This document shows, in pieces, positions 1 through 21,158 of a DNA stretch of 64,000 nt. The DNA comes from Cystobasidium ongulense. Lineage: Eukaryota > Basidiomycota > Cystobasidiomycetes > Cystobasidiales > Cystobasidiaceae. The stretch covers positions 1,426,001 through 1,490,000 of the forward strand of contig BQUP01000004.1 of the NCBI GenBank assembly GCA_022835595.1, in the 5' to 3' direction. Under the pieces are notes generated by a model. The model was not told the DNA's origin and made no database searches. It worked only from the letters and a program-made list of their open reading frames with translations. Numbering within the stretch: the stretch's first letter is position 1; each line of letters begins with the position of its first letter. A program made the translations under genes and the position numbers.

Positions 1-1652
1 CTTCATCCAGGATATCTTCGAGGAAGACAACTGTACCTTTTCGTGTTGACATACCCATAACCATGCCGAAGCTGGTAAGTAAAACATGTTAGGAGAATAT
101 TCGATCGAGGGGCTGCTGCTCGGATACTTACTTGATATGCTGAAGGTTTTTCGCCCAAGGCTGTTTCATAAGTTCCAGAATTTTGAACAATTGCTGGAAA
201 TGTAAATCCTGCTGTTTCGCTACGACGTAGATTGACTTGTCGAAGTGGTAATCGCGGTATCGCTCGAATGCTCCTCCAATATCTCGGGTCATGTATAGCG
301 CAGCACCATCTCCTTTCATAATGAGAACTTTGCCCAACTTCTTGTCAACTTTGCAGAGCAGAGCACCCTTATCCTCATAAACGAGGTCAAGTGCCTGCAA
401 TTCTTCGACAGCTTTCTTCTGTGACTCAGGCGCTACCTGAGATTCACCCCAGTAGATATCGAAATCGATATTCAGACGGGCGTAGATTTCCTTATATTTC
501 GCAATTGACAGGTCACGGAAACGTTTCCAAATTGCTAACGCTTCGGGTTGGGAATCTTCCATCTGTCGGAAGAGTGCACGAGCAGCATTGTGTGTAGGTG
601 AGTTCAGCTCTGCATATGCCTCTTCGATTCGAGTGGCGCGCATGTCCAATGTGAGTTCAACCTGCTCTCCATTGTTAGCTTCGACCATGACCTTTTCGCC
701 ATTTGCATTAGCTAACATCTCCTCTCGTCTTTTCTGGATAATGCTAAAGACTTCTTCACGTGCGTCGTCGTTGACCTTGACGTAGACATCAAAAAGGTGC
801 TTGATGGGGTCGGACTTGAGTTCCTCTTCGCTTCCGTGTCGGTCAAATCCGACGGCGAGCAGTCCATACTGCTTTCCCCAGTCACCCAGGTAGTTCATCT
901 TGACCGCTTTCCAGCCATTCGCTGTATACACGTTTGCAGTGAACATACCGATGATTGTACTTCGTAGATGGCCTGCATGGAAAGGTTTGGCGATATTTGG
1001 AGACGAGAAATCGATTAGGACCTTTTTGCCGAGTCCTCGAGTGTTGGTACCGTAGCCACGGTCGACACCGACGACCGAAGAAGCGGGGGGAGCGGCTGTA
1101 GAGGAGGAGGCAGCCGGCTGAGCAACTTCTGAGCCGTTTGTCAGGGCTTCTGACTTGGCTGCTGGTGCATCTTCAGGCGCTTCTAGGTAGTTGAGCTGGT
1201 TGATCTGCTGAAGGACGAGTCGGGCAAGAGTAGGTGTGTGGAGGTGGAAGTTGACGAATGGCTGTCCTGCAGCGACTTCAGCAGAAGCGATGTACTCGTT
1301 GGGCACGAACTGTCCATTCGAGGAAGCGAAGAGAGCCGAGTCAAAGTGTCAGCTAAATGCAAAACGTGACTTTGGGGGGATGAATTTGACGAACCTCTTC
1401 AGCGACTTTCTTCGCCAGGGCTTTAGCATCTTCCTTCAAGCGGAAGCGAGGGATGGCGAGGTTGCAGTCTGCACCTTTGGAACCGTACTGGACGCCCTCG
1501 AACACTTTGGCAACGTCGAGGTTCAAGATACGGGCTACCTGATCGGCAATGGCAATTCTAAAGGCATCCAGCGCAATGCGCTCGGGCTCAGTGCCTGGTA
1601 CTTGAGGCAGTGGAGGCAGGCCTGCGAATAGGGCCGAGTTGGTCGATGCCAT
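1..1652 (-). CDS. Arginyl-tRNA synthetase, 5' part (runs off the left edge)
   Basis: Class I aminoacyl-tRNA synthetase that charges tRNA-Arg. Exons seen: 1652-1395, 1309-132, and 71 to beyond base 1, with GT-AG introns between. The start at 1652 gives MASTNSALF. The longer upstream reading frame looks like leader sequence. The N-terminal add-domain precedes a low-complexity Ala/Ser linker. The HIGH-type signature is FHAGHLRST, preceded by SSPNIAKP. The third exon reads FGMVMGMSTRKG, where MSTRKG is the family's KMSKS equivalent. The anticodon-binding C-terminus lies outside the window. Fungal ArgRS often serves both cytosol and mitochondria from alternative starts. The upstream in-frame codons might allow that here, but this is inference. 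It shares a short divergent promoter with the DUF4202 gene. Confidence 0.95.
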
Positions 1653-1952
1653 GCTTGCTGCTGCTGCTGCTGGTGGAGTCGGAGATGGCCAGGTGTGCAG
1701 TTGATGATAGGGAACAGCGGTGATAACGCTGCGTCCAGCTATGCGAGTCGACGGCGAGAGATGTTGGGTGACTGCGCCGTGCCTTGTACCAAGTGTGAAG
1801 CTGTGCTTGAGAACGCGCAACAGCTTGGAGGTCTTGACGAATTCGTAAAAGTGGATGCAAGTGAGCAAAGAAGAAGAGCTCGTCTTCAACTTTTTTCAGT
1901 TGTTGGCCGCTTGGACAGCAACGAACCTGAACACTGCGACCGAATTGGAAGA
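1653..1952. promoter_or_regulatory. Divergent intergenic region between ArgRS and DUF4202 gene
   Basis: This 300-base stretch separates the two divergent start codons and must hold both promoters and leaders. Open frames cross it on both strands, but none continues a recognised domain. I see no clear TATA box or named site. Confidence 0.4.
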
Positions 1953-2821
1953 ATGACATCCGCTCTAGCATATAGAGATACACAACGATACAAAGATGCA
2001 GTAGCTGCTTTTCTGCGTGAAGCTTCGAAAGATCCGACGCTTGTACAGCCTGTTCCGCAAGCCAAAACTACCGTAGATGGCTCCGCTGCAGGAGGTTCAT
2101 CAGATGCAGTAGCAAGCACAAGCAAGGTTCCATACTCACTCGTATATCATCAAACGCTGGCTGGCTACGTGGAGCAGCTATCCAGTCAGTCAGGCTCACT
2201 ACCGCTGGCGACGACTGTAGCCGCATAGCCGGCCTTTCACCATACAGCATTCTGACTGTCTTGACTGTAGCATCACCATCAGAAGGCCTTGCTTTGGCTG
2301 CGTACTGTCAACATATTCGACGCTGGGAGATCCCGCGTTTATCTTACCCTGAAGGTCTGACAGGCTACAAGTCGTGGCGCTTTCAACTGAACAGGTTCCA
2401 CACTGCCGAAAGTTTCAAGATACTGCAACAGTGTGGATACTCGGAAGAACAAGACGCTGAGATATTCCAGACCATTGAAAACTTGCTGCAAAAGAAAACA
2501 TTGAAAGGTGGCGGTGACAAGTCGAGCGATGAAGAGATGCAACTGTTCGAAGGTGAGACAGCCAAACTCACACAAGCATTGGATCATGGGCACCGGCAAC
2601 AAGACTGACAGGTACTTGCTGCAGATGCAATTTGCTTAACATTCCTTCAGCTGGAGTTCGCCGAGTTCATGGCAAAACACGATGAAGACAAGATGATCAC
2701 GATAGTACAAAAGACATGGAAGAAGATGGGTCAACGAGGTCGTGACTATGCTTCAGAACACCTCGCAAGTCAACTACCTAGAGATGCGCAACACCTGTTG
2801 GTCAAAGCACTAGCAGCATAA
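1953..2821 (+). CDS. DUF4202 domain protein
   Basis: A 236-aa protein of unknown biochemical role. Exons 1953-2184, 2271-2552 and 2625-2821 sum to 711 bases, a whole number of codons. Family motifs are visible in order: SLVYHQTLAGYVEQL, then YCQHIRRWEIPR with YPEGLTGYKSWR, then EDAICLTFLQLEF and AEFMAKHDEDK, and a closing TWKKMGQRG block. These match the conserved His/Asp-containing blocks of the DUF4202 family. The second intron acceptor (GCAG at 2621-2624) was chosen because it restores the EDAICL motif. Nearer acceptors would not. The domain fills almost the whole protein. The function is unknown, and no neighbour suggests one. Confidence 0.85.
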
Positions 2822-2874
2822 CAGGCTCGTAGCTCATTCTGCCGTTTACGTCAGCTGGGTTGGAGTAAGCGACC

Positions 2875-2899
2875 TGTGCTGTGCTGTGCTGTGCTGTGC
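2875..2899. repeat. (TGTGC)5 tandem repeat
   Basis: Five perfect copies of the pentamer TGTGC lie in the spacer after the DUF4202 gene. This is a simple-sequence repeat with no evident function. Confidence 0.95.
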
Positions 2900-3093
2900 G
2901 CAGTTGCAGTTGCAGTGCTTGCTATGCTGTCGTGTACGTGCGTGCTGCTACATACGCCACGAAGCTGTACGCGCTATTCCGTGTCGGAGAAAAAAGATTA
3001 GGCTTTTCGAAACCCTCACCTGTTATTCTCTCTTGGCTTGCATATCTACACCAAGCTCCCCTTGCTTATCTCCTACCATCCAGTAAGCACAGT

Positions 3094-3587
3094 ATGGTAA
3101 GTAAAAGTCACTTGAGTAATCTCAATAACTTGCTGATGTATGCTGGATTGCTTGCCCATCTTATCAAGTTCAGGCAGCTCCAGTGCAGACCTCGCAATCT
3201 CTGTAGCATTACAACAAGATGCTGAATTACCTACAGAAGCTGCCGATGAAGAAACCTAGCGTACAGTTCGTCGTGAAGGATTTCACCCAAATGAACAATG
3301 GACAATTGGATATTATAGACTTAGAAAAATCTTATATGTGGATCAGAAAACGTGAACACGAATGGCCTAGATGCCTCGGAAAATCGACATGGCAGGTGCC
3401 GCTGTACTGGGATACGGACATCAAAAACATTTACACTGAATTGCGTAGAAAACTGGCGGAGGTCCAACGTTCGACATGGCCCAAAAAGTATCTCGTTCTC
3501 AGATATAAGATTGCTAACGAAAAGGACCGCGACGGCAACCTAAAACTAAAGCGATCCCTGGAGAAACAATGGCAGGCATTCTGGTAG
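3094..3587 (+). CDS. Small hypothetical protein, about 127 aa
   Basis: The body is one open frame from 3219 to the stop at 3587. The N-terminal Met at 3219 is the minimal start. An alternative model places the ATG at 3094-3096, followed immediately by a GTAAGT donor. The intron runs 3097-3206 and exon 2 starts at 3207, giving MHYNKMLNYLQKLPM. The protein is basic and rich in Trp, Tyr and Lys, with no signal peptide or membrane segment. It contains WPRCLGKSTWQVPLYW in the middle and a Lys/Arg-rich C-terminus ending WQAFW. The size, charge and Leu/Tyr-rich opening would suit a mitochondrial ribosomal protein, but I do not recognise the family, so this is only a guess. It converges with TOR. Confidence 0.6.
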
Positions 3588-4058
3588 CAATGTTACCCTG
3601 GAGTCCCGGCGGACTGTCCATGTCCTCGACTCGTATGCATTCCATTCCATTCCGCGACTCTAGACTCGCACAAATGACTCTAAACTTTATACAAGTTCTT
3701 GATCTCCTGGACCCTACGTCTATAGCTCAATGACCTGCGCAGCGCTGTCTCGAGATTTTGTACTGCCAACATGTGCTGCTTCGAATGCAACTGTATAGCA
3801 CTCATTTAAACAATTTGCCGATATTTTCTGGCGCCGCTTGCACGCGCTCTGCAGAGTCTTCTTTCCAATACATACAGCCCCGCTCGCGTTTGGGGTAAGT
3901 CTAGACGTCGGACAAGCATTGTGCATCCAGACGCCAGATGCGTATGACGAGGACCTTTGCCGCCGGCAGGTACGCCTGCAACCGGTCCGACATTTGCTTG
4001 GAGGTTTGTCCAATTGTGCAAAAGGTTGCAGCTGGAGCGCTTTGGCTGATGATGCCGT
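3588..4058. other. Convergent intergenic region, small gene / TOR
   Basis: About 470 bases lie between two convergent genes and hold both 3' untranslated regions. Short open frames on both strands show no family motif. I see no RNA gene here. Confidence 0.5.
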
Positions 4059-12748
<8,690 letters not shown>

Positions 12749-13265
12749 CGTGAACTACGCGATGCTAGGCAGAGCGAGCGAGCGTGCGTGCGTGCTATCG
12801 TGCTCGTACGTGTGGTTGATGGAGCTAGCTAGCTGCGACGGCAATGGCGGCGGCAGGAGTATGTGCTATGGACACGCATCTGTCGGCGAGTGATGCTACG
12901 CGGTATACTGCCAGCTGCGATTTCGAGCAGCTTGTGGTGCCAGTGCAGAGTCAACTGCTGTCGAGCGGCGGTCTGAAGAGAGAGCTCTCTCCTCCATGGC
13001 CTGGTTGTCGGAGACGTGATCGGGTGATGGACACGCATGTGAACAAGATGAAGCGAGTGATGAAGCACAGCATGGCTCCTGTTGTTTATTATCATAGCTT
13101 TCCACCATCTCATGAAGCTACTGCATTGCTCACTCCCTGAAAGCTTTGGTGCATAGTGTTTCGGGTCATGCAGCATCTACCAATTGCTCCAGCTATGATA
13201 GACCGCGTCTCTCTCTCGTCAGTGTCGACCAACAATAACCTAGACAGTCGTTGATTCCAGTCAAG
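12749..13265. promoter_or_regulatory. Divergent promoter region TOR / OXR1-like gene
   Basis: This 517-base region separates the two start codons. It holds short simple runs (GCGA, GTGC and AGCT steps around 12775-12835) and no recognised gene. Open frames here are short, overlap one another on both strands and match nothing I know. Confidence 0.45.
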
Positions 13266-15410
13266 ATGGGTCGCAGGAGCATGGATGAGCTCCTCACAGC
13301 CTTCGACCCTCTGCATTCTGCCTCATCCTGGTCCAGCCTTCAACAGCCCGCGATGGATTCAGAAGCAAGAACAGCGTCATCAAGCAGTTCGCACGCAGGA
13401 ACCTCTGGACATGCATCAGTCCCGCTATCGCAAGCTCCTCTGGATCTGTTGTCCCTGGATGACGATGCTCATGCTCATGCTGGCCTGGCTTCTTCATCAG
13501 CCCTCGGCACTGGCACAGCTGCTATTTCGAGGCAGCCTGGACACGGCTTCCAGCAAGGCATTGCGATGCAAGCCAATACATCAAGAAGACAAGACGATCT
13601 TCTCTCGGAGCTACAGAATGCAGATCAGGAGTTTGGTATGCCTTCATTACAAGCACCAACCCCAGCCAGTAGTAATGGACAGTCCCAGACGGGCACACCT
13701 ACCCCATCTACCGAAAGACCAGGAGCGCGTTATCGCAGGACAAGTTCCGGTTTCTCACCTCCTCGGAGAATGAGCAGGAGTGGGCTAATGCACGATGAGA
13801 CTGCGATACTTGACCAAATGAAACGAGCTCAGCAAAAAAGTCCGATAGCCCCGCATTCACCTATAGATGCAGGAGGATCTACACTTCCACGCACTTTCAT
13901 CAGCGGAGAGTCAGCTGTCTTTCATCCATCTTCGCCTCCCGCAGGTTCCACTATAGAGAACCTGCGGAGTCGTAGCTATTTCCCGAGTGCACCTCAAAGA
14001 AGTACAACGATCCCGCCACCACCAGGTCATCATACTCTCTTTGACCGCCCCGTAGCGACACAAGACCGTCAACGACGGACATCAAGCTCTGATCGTCAAG
14101 CTTTTCAAGCTTTCAGAAATGAAGGGAGGCAGGTTGCTTCTTCTCAGGCTGGCAACAACAACGGACTGGCCGAAGCTGCTTCCAAGAAACAACCTAGTAG
14201 TAGAACAGCATTCATACATAACGCGTTGCGCAGTCCACTTCCACCTTTTGCATCCCCTTCACTCAAACAATCCACCTCTAGCCACCCTCAACAGCCGATT
14301 CCTGGTCCAAACGTTTCATCGTTCAATGACGCACACACTTCAGTCAACGCACCACCTTCACCCATCGCCAAGAACAAACCAATCAGACAATCAACCTTCG
14401 ACTTCCCAACTTTTAGCTCGCTAGGGAGTTCTTCTACATCAGCGAGCGGCAGTAGGAATTCACCTATACCTCCTCCAAAAACCCTTCGAGCCAGCTCAGG
14501 GTCAAGCACACCTTCTCCTGCAAGTAGCTTGATTATCGATTCCGATCCGTTACCTTCACTTACTTTGAAGGTCACGGGTGCTGCAAGCGAAAGTAGGAGA
14601 GTATTAACAGAGGATATAGCAGACGGGGTAAGAGATTCTTTCTTTGCTTTGTCTTCGATTGCGACTTGTCAATACAATAGGCTAATGGATGAATGCATTT
14701 GTGTTTTTCCCAGATCCGAATGGCACTACCGCCCCGAATCAAATTATGCAAAACATGGACTCTACTTTACTCATTGGACGCTCATGGTACCTCCTTGACA
14801 ACTTTATATACCCGCGTCCAAGCAGGTCTTAAGAAGTCGGCGGGTGGTTGCGTTCTAGTAGTCAAAGATATGGAAGGCGGTATATTCGGTGCATACGTTA
14901 ATGAAGCATTCAAGAAAAGTGAATCATATTATGGTAACGGTGAATGGTAAGGCAATCTCGCTTAGTCCTTTTACTACAAAGCTAATGCCAGATACCGGTT
15001 TCCTTCGATCTCAAAGCTTCCTTTGGAAAGTAGAATCTTTCCCTCCTGGTGATAATTTCCGCGTTGGACCAATTATTCGCCCCTATCGCTGGACAGCGCG
15101 TAATGATTATATCATTCTTTCCGATTCAAGTTTCTTGAGCGTTGGAGGCGGGTACGTTCTTCTTCGGATCTCTCATCTTTTACATATTGCTGTTTGGCTC
15201 CGAGCTAATGACCACCTGTTTCTGTTTTAATCTAGTGACGGTAAATTCGGTTTATGGCTAGATTCTTCTTTCGATAAAGGATTTACTACTTCCTGTCCTG
15301 CATTCGCGAATGACCCTCTCTGCGCCGATTCATTGATACGGCCTGGAGTAGATGGCAATCCGGAGGGAAAGTTTGAGATTATGGCAGTAGAATGTTGGGC
15401 TGTCGGGTAG
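13266..15410 (+). CDS. TLDc domain protein, OXR1-like
   Basis: Oxidation-resistance type protein of 634 aa. Exons 13266-14627, 14714-14946, 15017-15151 and 15236-15410 sum to 1905 bases. The first 450 residues are disordered, rich in Ser, Pro, Gln and Thr. The TLDc domain fills the C-terminal 180 residues. It opens LPPRIKLCKTWTLLYSLDAHG and TLYTRV, continues GGCVLVVKDMEGGIFGAYVNE and FLWKVE, then the GDGKFGLWLD block, and ends with the usual EIMAVECWAVG. TLDc proteins protect against oxidative stress and act on the vacuolar H+-ATPase. That is family knowledge, not shown here. The long N-terminal extension varies among fungi. It converges on TTI2 with 157 bases between stops. Confidence 0.9.
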
Positions 15411-15567
15411 CTATAACAATGCCTTTCTAGTAGTTGCCCATCTTTCGCAAGAATCTTCCTGCATGCTTTCGCAAATCGTTCCATTCCTCCCGCTTTGAGA
15501 TGTAAGAAGCGCAGATCCTCGTTAAAGTTGGCATTCGATGAGTCTTGTAGCTTTTCCTGCTCCCTAA

Positions 15568-17841
15568 TTACGGGCATCTTGTACCATATTTCCTTTCAGT
15601 TTCAGATCTAAAAAGCTCAGCGAAGAGCACCCTGTCTAACGCAAGTAGCTTCTCGCAGTCCTGCTGTAATTGAAAAAGGTCAGCAATAGCAAATACAGCC
15701 TGTCTGTAAAAGAAAGACGTACCATGGCGACATCTCCACAAACGTCTTTTAAAGTCTGTACTACCTTCATTAAGCTCCGATCTAGCTCAACTGTAGATAT
15801 GCTTATGTTTTGTTCTTTCACGTTGCACCATAATGTCGCTACCGAGCTCAGTATCATTCCTCTCCACCTTTCCATCCTGCCTGCATCTCTGCAGACTTCA
15901 ACAAAGGCATCGATGGCTTCAGTAGCTGCGATGTGCATCTTCACTGATTCATCTGTAAAAATGCTAGATAATGCTTTGGAAGCTATGGAACCTCCGAGCG
16001 ATGAACATAGTACGGTCATGCTATCTTGTAAGAACCGAATGCTGCCTTTGCCCAATTCATTGATTAAAAGAGGTATAGTCTTGAATGCTAAGGTCATGAA
16101 AGGTATACTCGAGCTCGCATATGTGAAAATGCTAATTATGCAGTGCTGATAGACTGAAGAGAGTGTATTGAAGCGTATCAATGCAGGTGGCTCGACTTGC
16201 TTCTTTCTGTGATTCGATAAGGGTGTTGAAGTGGAAACCGAGCTTGTAATGTTACTGGTTGACTTGGGATACAATAGATTTACAAGCTGGAGATTCGTTG
16301 AGATCGCGTCTCTGATCATGGATACATTCTCTGCTTCCGATGTGAAACTGAAAGCAGTCGTCAAACTCTATGAGTTATCAAAGGTAGGTCAGGTTTTTTT
16401 TCCTTTCAGACGGTGATTGAAACAGTAAGCAGAACGGACCTGCTGTATAAGATCATTGAGACCAGTGCGGTGCAGGAGAACGGCTGGAGTTCTCGCTAAG
16501 AACGCAGATACTGCTATGATGCCTTGATGTTTGAAGTATGTCTGATGATCATCCAAGAGTGTCATCATAGGTGGCACTAGTAGCGGCCAAACGTCTTCGA
16601 GATCATCCTTCTTCGCAGTGCGCGTTAACCGTCAGTCGGTGGGTACTTGGAACAAATTGATAGGCAGCATATTTGGCTTACATCGATCAGAGTGAGGATG
16701 TAGAGGTAGGTCTTCCAGCATCCTACAGCACCTACATCTTCAGCGTCAATGGAGCGACCTTTCCATTCCCCATCCATGTAGGAATCCCCAAACAAATCAC
16801 CACCTCTTCGTCTGTCTAGCTTGCGTCCTGTTTCTGGATTGAGCATTGGGTGAGGTGTTGTAGTGAACAACGGCTTAATGTATGATAGTAGAATATGCTG
16901 TACTACCTGGAGTCGGCTATTCTTTGCATTTGAGCCGACTTCTTCGTCATTCTTGCTTGCTAGCTGCGAGAGCATCTGTGTAGCTAATCTATGAGAAAGA
17001 GGCGTGACCCATAATTCGAGATCTTGAGTAGCTTGAGACTCCATTGCCAGGTCGGTGGTAGTGAATTTCGACAAAGCTATGATAATCTTTGACTCTCTGT
17101 CCAGCTCATTACAGATGAAAGCTGGTACCAAGTTGAGCATGAAGAATGACTGCAGGAGTTGAAGAAGCGTCGTAGACCCAGCTAACCAAAAAGATTGCTT
17201 TTGCGCATCTTCAGAAGCTGGAAGGCGGAAACCTCTGTTAGTTTTCATTCTGAATACACAACATAGTCGGTCTAATCCCTTACTGATATTGTACTCCTCT
17301 TTCAGGAATACGGATGGGACTTTAAGCAAATCGTAGATTATCTTTAGGAACTCCTCAAGTCCATCCTGAGATGATTCATGTAGTTCAGATAGCTCCTTGG
17401 TATCGGCCTGCCGTGCAAACCACGCCACTATCGAAGAAAGCCTCTCAAGTCGGCTGATGTTCTGCAATCTGATGGTCAGCAGAAGTAAGTAAACTGAGAC
17501 TAATTACATACCAGACTTTCGCATTGGTGGCCATCTAAGAGGGATACAGCGGTAGCCAGGATGTTTTGCAAGGTTAATTCCGTTCCTTGGGTATCCGATA
17601 GATGGAACACGGCACTAGTCATAGCAATTCAGGGTCAGAATAGGAAGACATATCATATAGGCCTAACCAGGTCTCACTCCTCATTGAGGGTCTTCTTGCT
17701 CAGTAGCAGTTCCTGTACAGGACTACTGCTTGAAGTTGTCCGTATGTCGGCGAAATTGGCAGCTGGCTGGACCGTTCGAGCGGGCTTTTGAAGCTGGACA
17801 GGCTGCTCCTCGTCTGATGAGAGCTCTTCAATGATTGCCAT
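15568..17841 (-). CDS. Tel2-interacting protein 2 (TTI2-like), TTT complex subunit
   Basis: Helical-repeat subunit of the Tel2-Tti1-Tti2 complex, which works with Hsp90 to fold and assemble PIKK kinases, including TOR. It starts at 17841 (MAIIEELSSDEE). First exons are 17841-17678, 17614-17512 and from 17461. The last ends QDCEKLLALDRVLFAE and stops at 15568. The clearest family block is in the middle: MMTLLDDHQTYFKHQG followed by FLARTPAVLLHRTGL, matching the conserved LLDD and RTGL region of Tti2. The rest is Leu-rich alpha-helical repeat without other motifs. The length of about 650 aa is usual for fungal Tti2. Assignment rests mainly on the LLDD/RTGL block and the size. A different HEAT-repeat protein is possible but less likely. 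Confidence 0.75.
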
Positions 17842-18203
17842 AGTACGTTCTTTTGGCCATAAGCAGGAAGAGAGCTTGCATTATCCTTTGCATGTTAACG
17901 TGATCGAGGCCCATATAGACAGCCATACCGACATTGTGACTCGCTCTCGTCCGTTCCAAGACACACCATCCGACACCTGGCAGCAGCAGCTTGGACCATT
18001 CAGCACCACACCACTTCCTCAATCAACTCGAACCGCGCACCTCGGCTCGACAGTGCGGCCCACGCACATTGCGGGCGGAGTACTTTACTCGTACCTACCT
18101 ACCATTCCTGGACAAAGGAGCGGAGCGACCGCGTAGAGTGGTGCACGAGTTGGGCAGTCTCCAATTGCCTGTCACCTCGCACCAAGCAAGGTGCTGAATC
18201 GCC
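17842..18203. promoter_or_regulatory. Divergent promoter region TTI2 / CCCH gene
   Basis: About 360 bases lie between two divergent start codons. No gene or clear regulatory motif is visible. Confidence 0.4.
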
Positions 18204-21158
18204 ATGGCGGAACACGAGGCAGACTCGGCAAGCGACTCTGGCGTGTCCGGCGACTGGGAGCAGCTAGGAAGCCCACGGAGCGGCGAGGCTGAGCTGCATG
18301 AGGATGGCGGCGGATCCAAGAAGGGAGGCAAGAGTGCGTGCAGATACCTCTATTCTATGCCAGCTGCATAGCCTACATAAGCTGACCTTGTCCATCCAAC
18401 CCCGCCTATCGCTCGCTTGCACGTCTTGCCGGCACGTTTGTCGCGCCACGCCATCATCATCTGATCCCAACAGAGGACTTGTCTCACGTCGCATGCCGCT
18501 TCTATCGCGTAGGCGCATGCACAGGTGCGTTATAAGTCTTTATCCACGCGCTCTCTCTCCTGTCATGCTCACCCATGCATATCACGCCTCTCCTCATTGC
18601 ACGATCACTTGCCATGTTCGCCATCTGCAATCGCCTATCTCGACATGTACACTCCGTCTGAACATCGGCAATTTATCCATCTTGTTAGCTGGAGCATCAT
18701 GCCCATTCTCCCATACGGCCAGGGAGCCTGGCCAAACCAAGCCAGTGTGCAAATGGTTTCAAAAAGGGTAAGTTGGACTTCACAATCGATGTAGCGGTGG
18801 CACCTGTCTCGCCCAGTACAGCAAGCTGACTTACTAGTCCACGCCATTCCAGATCCTGCAAGTTCGGTCACAAGTGTGCAAATGCTCACATCATGCCCGG
18901 TGACCCACCGTCAATGGACTGGTATGCACAATCTTAAGGAAACAATATCTGGGGTATTCAGCTGATAAGCAGCCACCAATTGCATTATTTTCTATTTCAG
19001 GAAAAACAAGAAAGCTGCAAAAGCTGCACAGCAACCGGACAGTACTGCAAATGGGTCAAGTCAAGTCCCTTCTTCACCTGGCGCCACAGCCCAAGGACTC
19101 GCATCCTCGCCACCAGCACACGTCAATCCCCCACCTGGTCTCCACAGCCAACAGCAGCAGCAACCTATTTCCTCAGGGTTGTCAAGCATGTTTGGTCGTA
19201 ATGGACACAATGATCCAACCAATGAACATCAGAACAGTAATGGGCGTCTCTCTGTGTCGGCGGCCGAGCAGTCGGTCGCTGCTATTGGAATGTCGCCAGT
19301 CGGACTTCCACTCCCTGTTGATATGGCTCTCCCAACGGGGAAGAGCATGACCAAAGCCGCAGGGACCGAAAGCACAAGCGTCAGCAAGCCAAAGCTCTTC
19401 TCGTATGCATCCGTCGTTGGAGCTACGAGCACACCTAATGCGATACCGGCTTCCAGCCCGAATGCCGCCAAGGCTGGCTTTTCTTCGCAGAGCAGCACTC
19501 TGACCAAGCCTGGGCTACTTCATTCACCTTCTACTGCCAATTCGCAATTGCACTCTACGTCTCCCTCAATCACCTCTGCCTGGACAATCAACCCAGCTTC
19601 GCCTTCATTCGTACCTAGAGGTGTACCCAGCCAAGGTCTGGGCGCAGTACCTACAAGCAACGGCCTTTCATCCTCAGTACCATCCGCTATAAATATGGAC
19701 AAACTTGAAAGACACTTACCTTCTGTCTCGTCGCATGGCATGCATCCTCACAATCAACAACAGCAGCCATTTACATCGGGCTCGTACCAAAGAACGCCTC
19801 ATCAACCCTCCCCTCTTGCGCCTCCGCCCTTGCAGCATTCACATTCGCACTCAAACTCGATACCAACGAGGAGCTTCCTCAGTCAAGGATCGCCTTCACT
19901 ATCGCCATCGGTCAGTGCAATGGCACAACAGCATCATCGCCCGCCTATGCCTTCCCCAGGTACTTCGGCTTTCGGTACCAGTCCGTTTGGTAACAATGCA
20001 ATCTTCCTATCTACATCGCATGAAGAAGATGCTGGCTCATTTATGGCAAGAGCTAGTCGTGCACCTGGTGTCGGGCGTGGCATCAGTCCAGCTCGAGGTG
20101 GGTTTGACCAACCCGGCAGAGGCAGTATTGATGCAAGCTCCTCATACTCGAGGAACAAGCATGGTTCATCCGCTTTAGCAGATGATGATGAAGATGGAAC
20201 GGAAGATGATAAAGTGTTAGAAGAAGAACTTGTTCCTAGCTCGTTGAAACATCTTCTTACACCAATGGAGAAAGCGAGAAGAGATAGTAGATCAGGAGCG
20301 GTCAAATCTGGTTTCTTCAACCCTTTCAATAATAACACGGGAGATGACGATGAAGATGATTATGATCAAGATCTAGCTGCTGGATTAGGCCTACGATACT
20401 CGCAATCTGTACCCTCGGTAGCTACTGCTCTAAGCCAATTCAACAGGGCTCCCGGCTCACCGCCTACTTTCGTTGGATATGGCAGTCCATTCTCTTCTGG
20501 ACTTGTCAGACCGGCCGATGCGTACGATCAAGCTGCCTATGCCAATGGTGGACCTAGCAGCAATTTAGCGAAACACCTCCTCGTTGGCGGAGCTCCGCAG
20601 GGTCATCATGTCGAGCGTGGCTTTACGATGGCAGATCAAGGAGCCTCGGAAGGCGTGGGAAATACCAGACCTGGAGGAAATCATATACCAATGCTCGGCA
20701 GCTCTTTACCGCAGGGTATGGCTGCTGGCCTTTCTCGATTGCATATGATACCTGCTGGATCGGAACATACGGGCTATACACCGCCTGCATCTTTTGTTCA
20801 GTCACCTTCAGCACGAAGCCATCTATCGGGCGCACCTCCTGGCATCTCGAATCCTGCAACATCAGCTAGCAACACGTATCTCGCACCAAGTAATGCGGGT
20901 CGTTCCGCACCTGGGTCATCGTACGGCATCAAATTGCCTTCACTATTACAACATCCAGGCGCAGGCACGCGGAAGGTCTCTTCCAACCATTACGAATCTA
21001 CTCAAGTACACGTTGGCAGTCCATTGGCGAGAATGGAAATTCACAGTCATGTTGGAAGCGCTCGAGATGGTGTACCACAGCACAAACCTCATGACACACA
21101 AGGACACGCCTCTCCGGATGCAGAAGATGAGGACTTGGTGTTTGATATGGATGTGTGA
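18204..21158 (+). CDS. Tandem CCCH zinc-finger protein (Lee1/Scp3-like)
   Basis: Probable RNA-binding protein of 828 aa. Exons 18204-18333, 18474-18524, 18689-18767, 18853-18921 and 19001-21158 sum to 2487 bases. After an acidic, Ser-rich start come two C3H1 fingers. The first spans CRFYRVGACTAGASCPFSH, encoded across two exons. The second spans CKWFQKGSCKFGHKCANAH, also split by an intron. The fingers are only about 10 residues apart. The remaining 650 residues are low-complexity Ser/Pro/Gln/Asn with an acidic patch (EDGTEDDKVLEEE) and end in DAEDEDLVFDMDV. The finger spacing and the CKFGHKC motif resemble yeast Lee1 and fission-yeast Scp3 relatives. The RNA target is unknown. All four short 5' exons are needed to build the fingers. 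Confidence 0.85.

Noticed and set aside
1236-1631. Plus-strand open frame of 131 codons
   Set aside because: It is antisense to the ArgRS exons, which show clear family motifs. No motif of its own.
12844-13176. Overlapping open frames on both strands between TOR and the OXR1-like gene
   Set aside because: Compositionally biased promoter DNA, with no motif and no consistent gene model.
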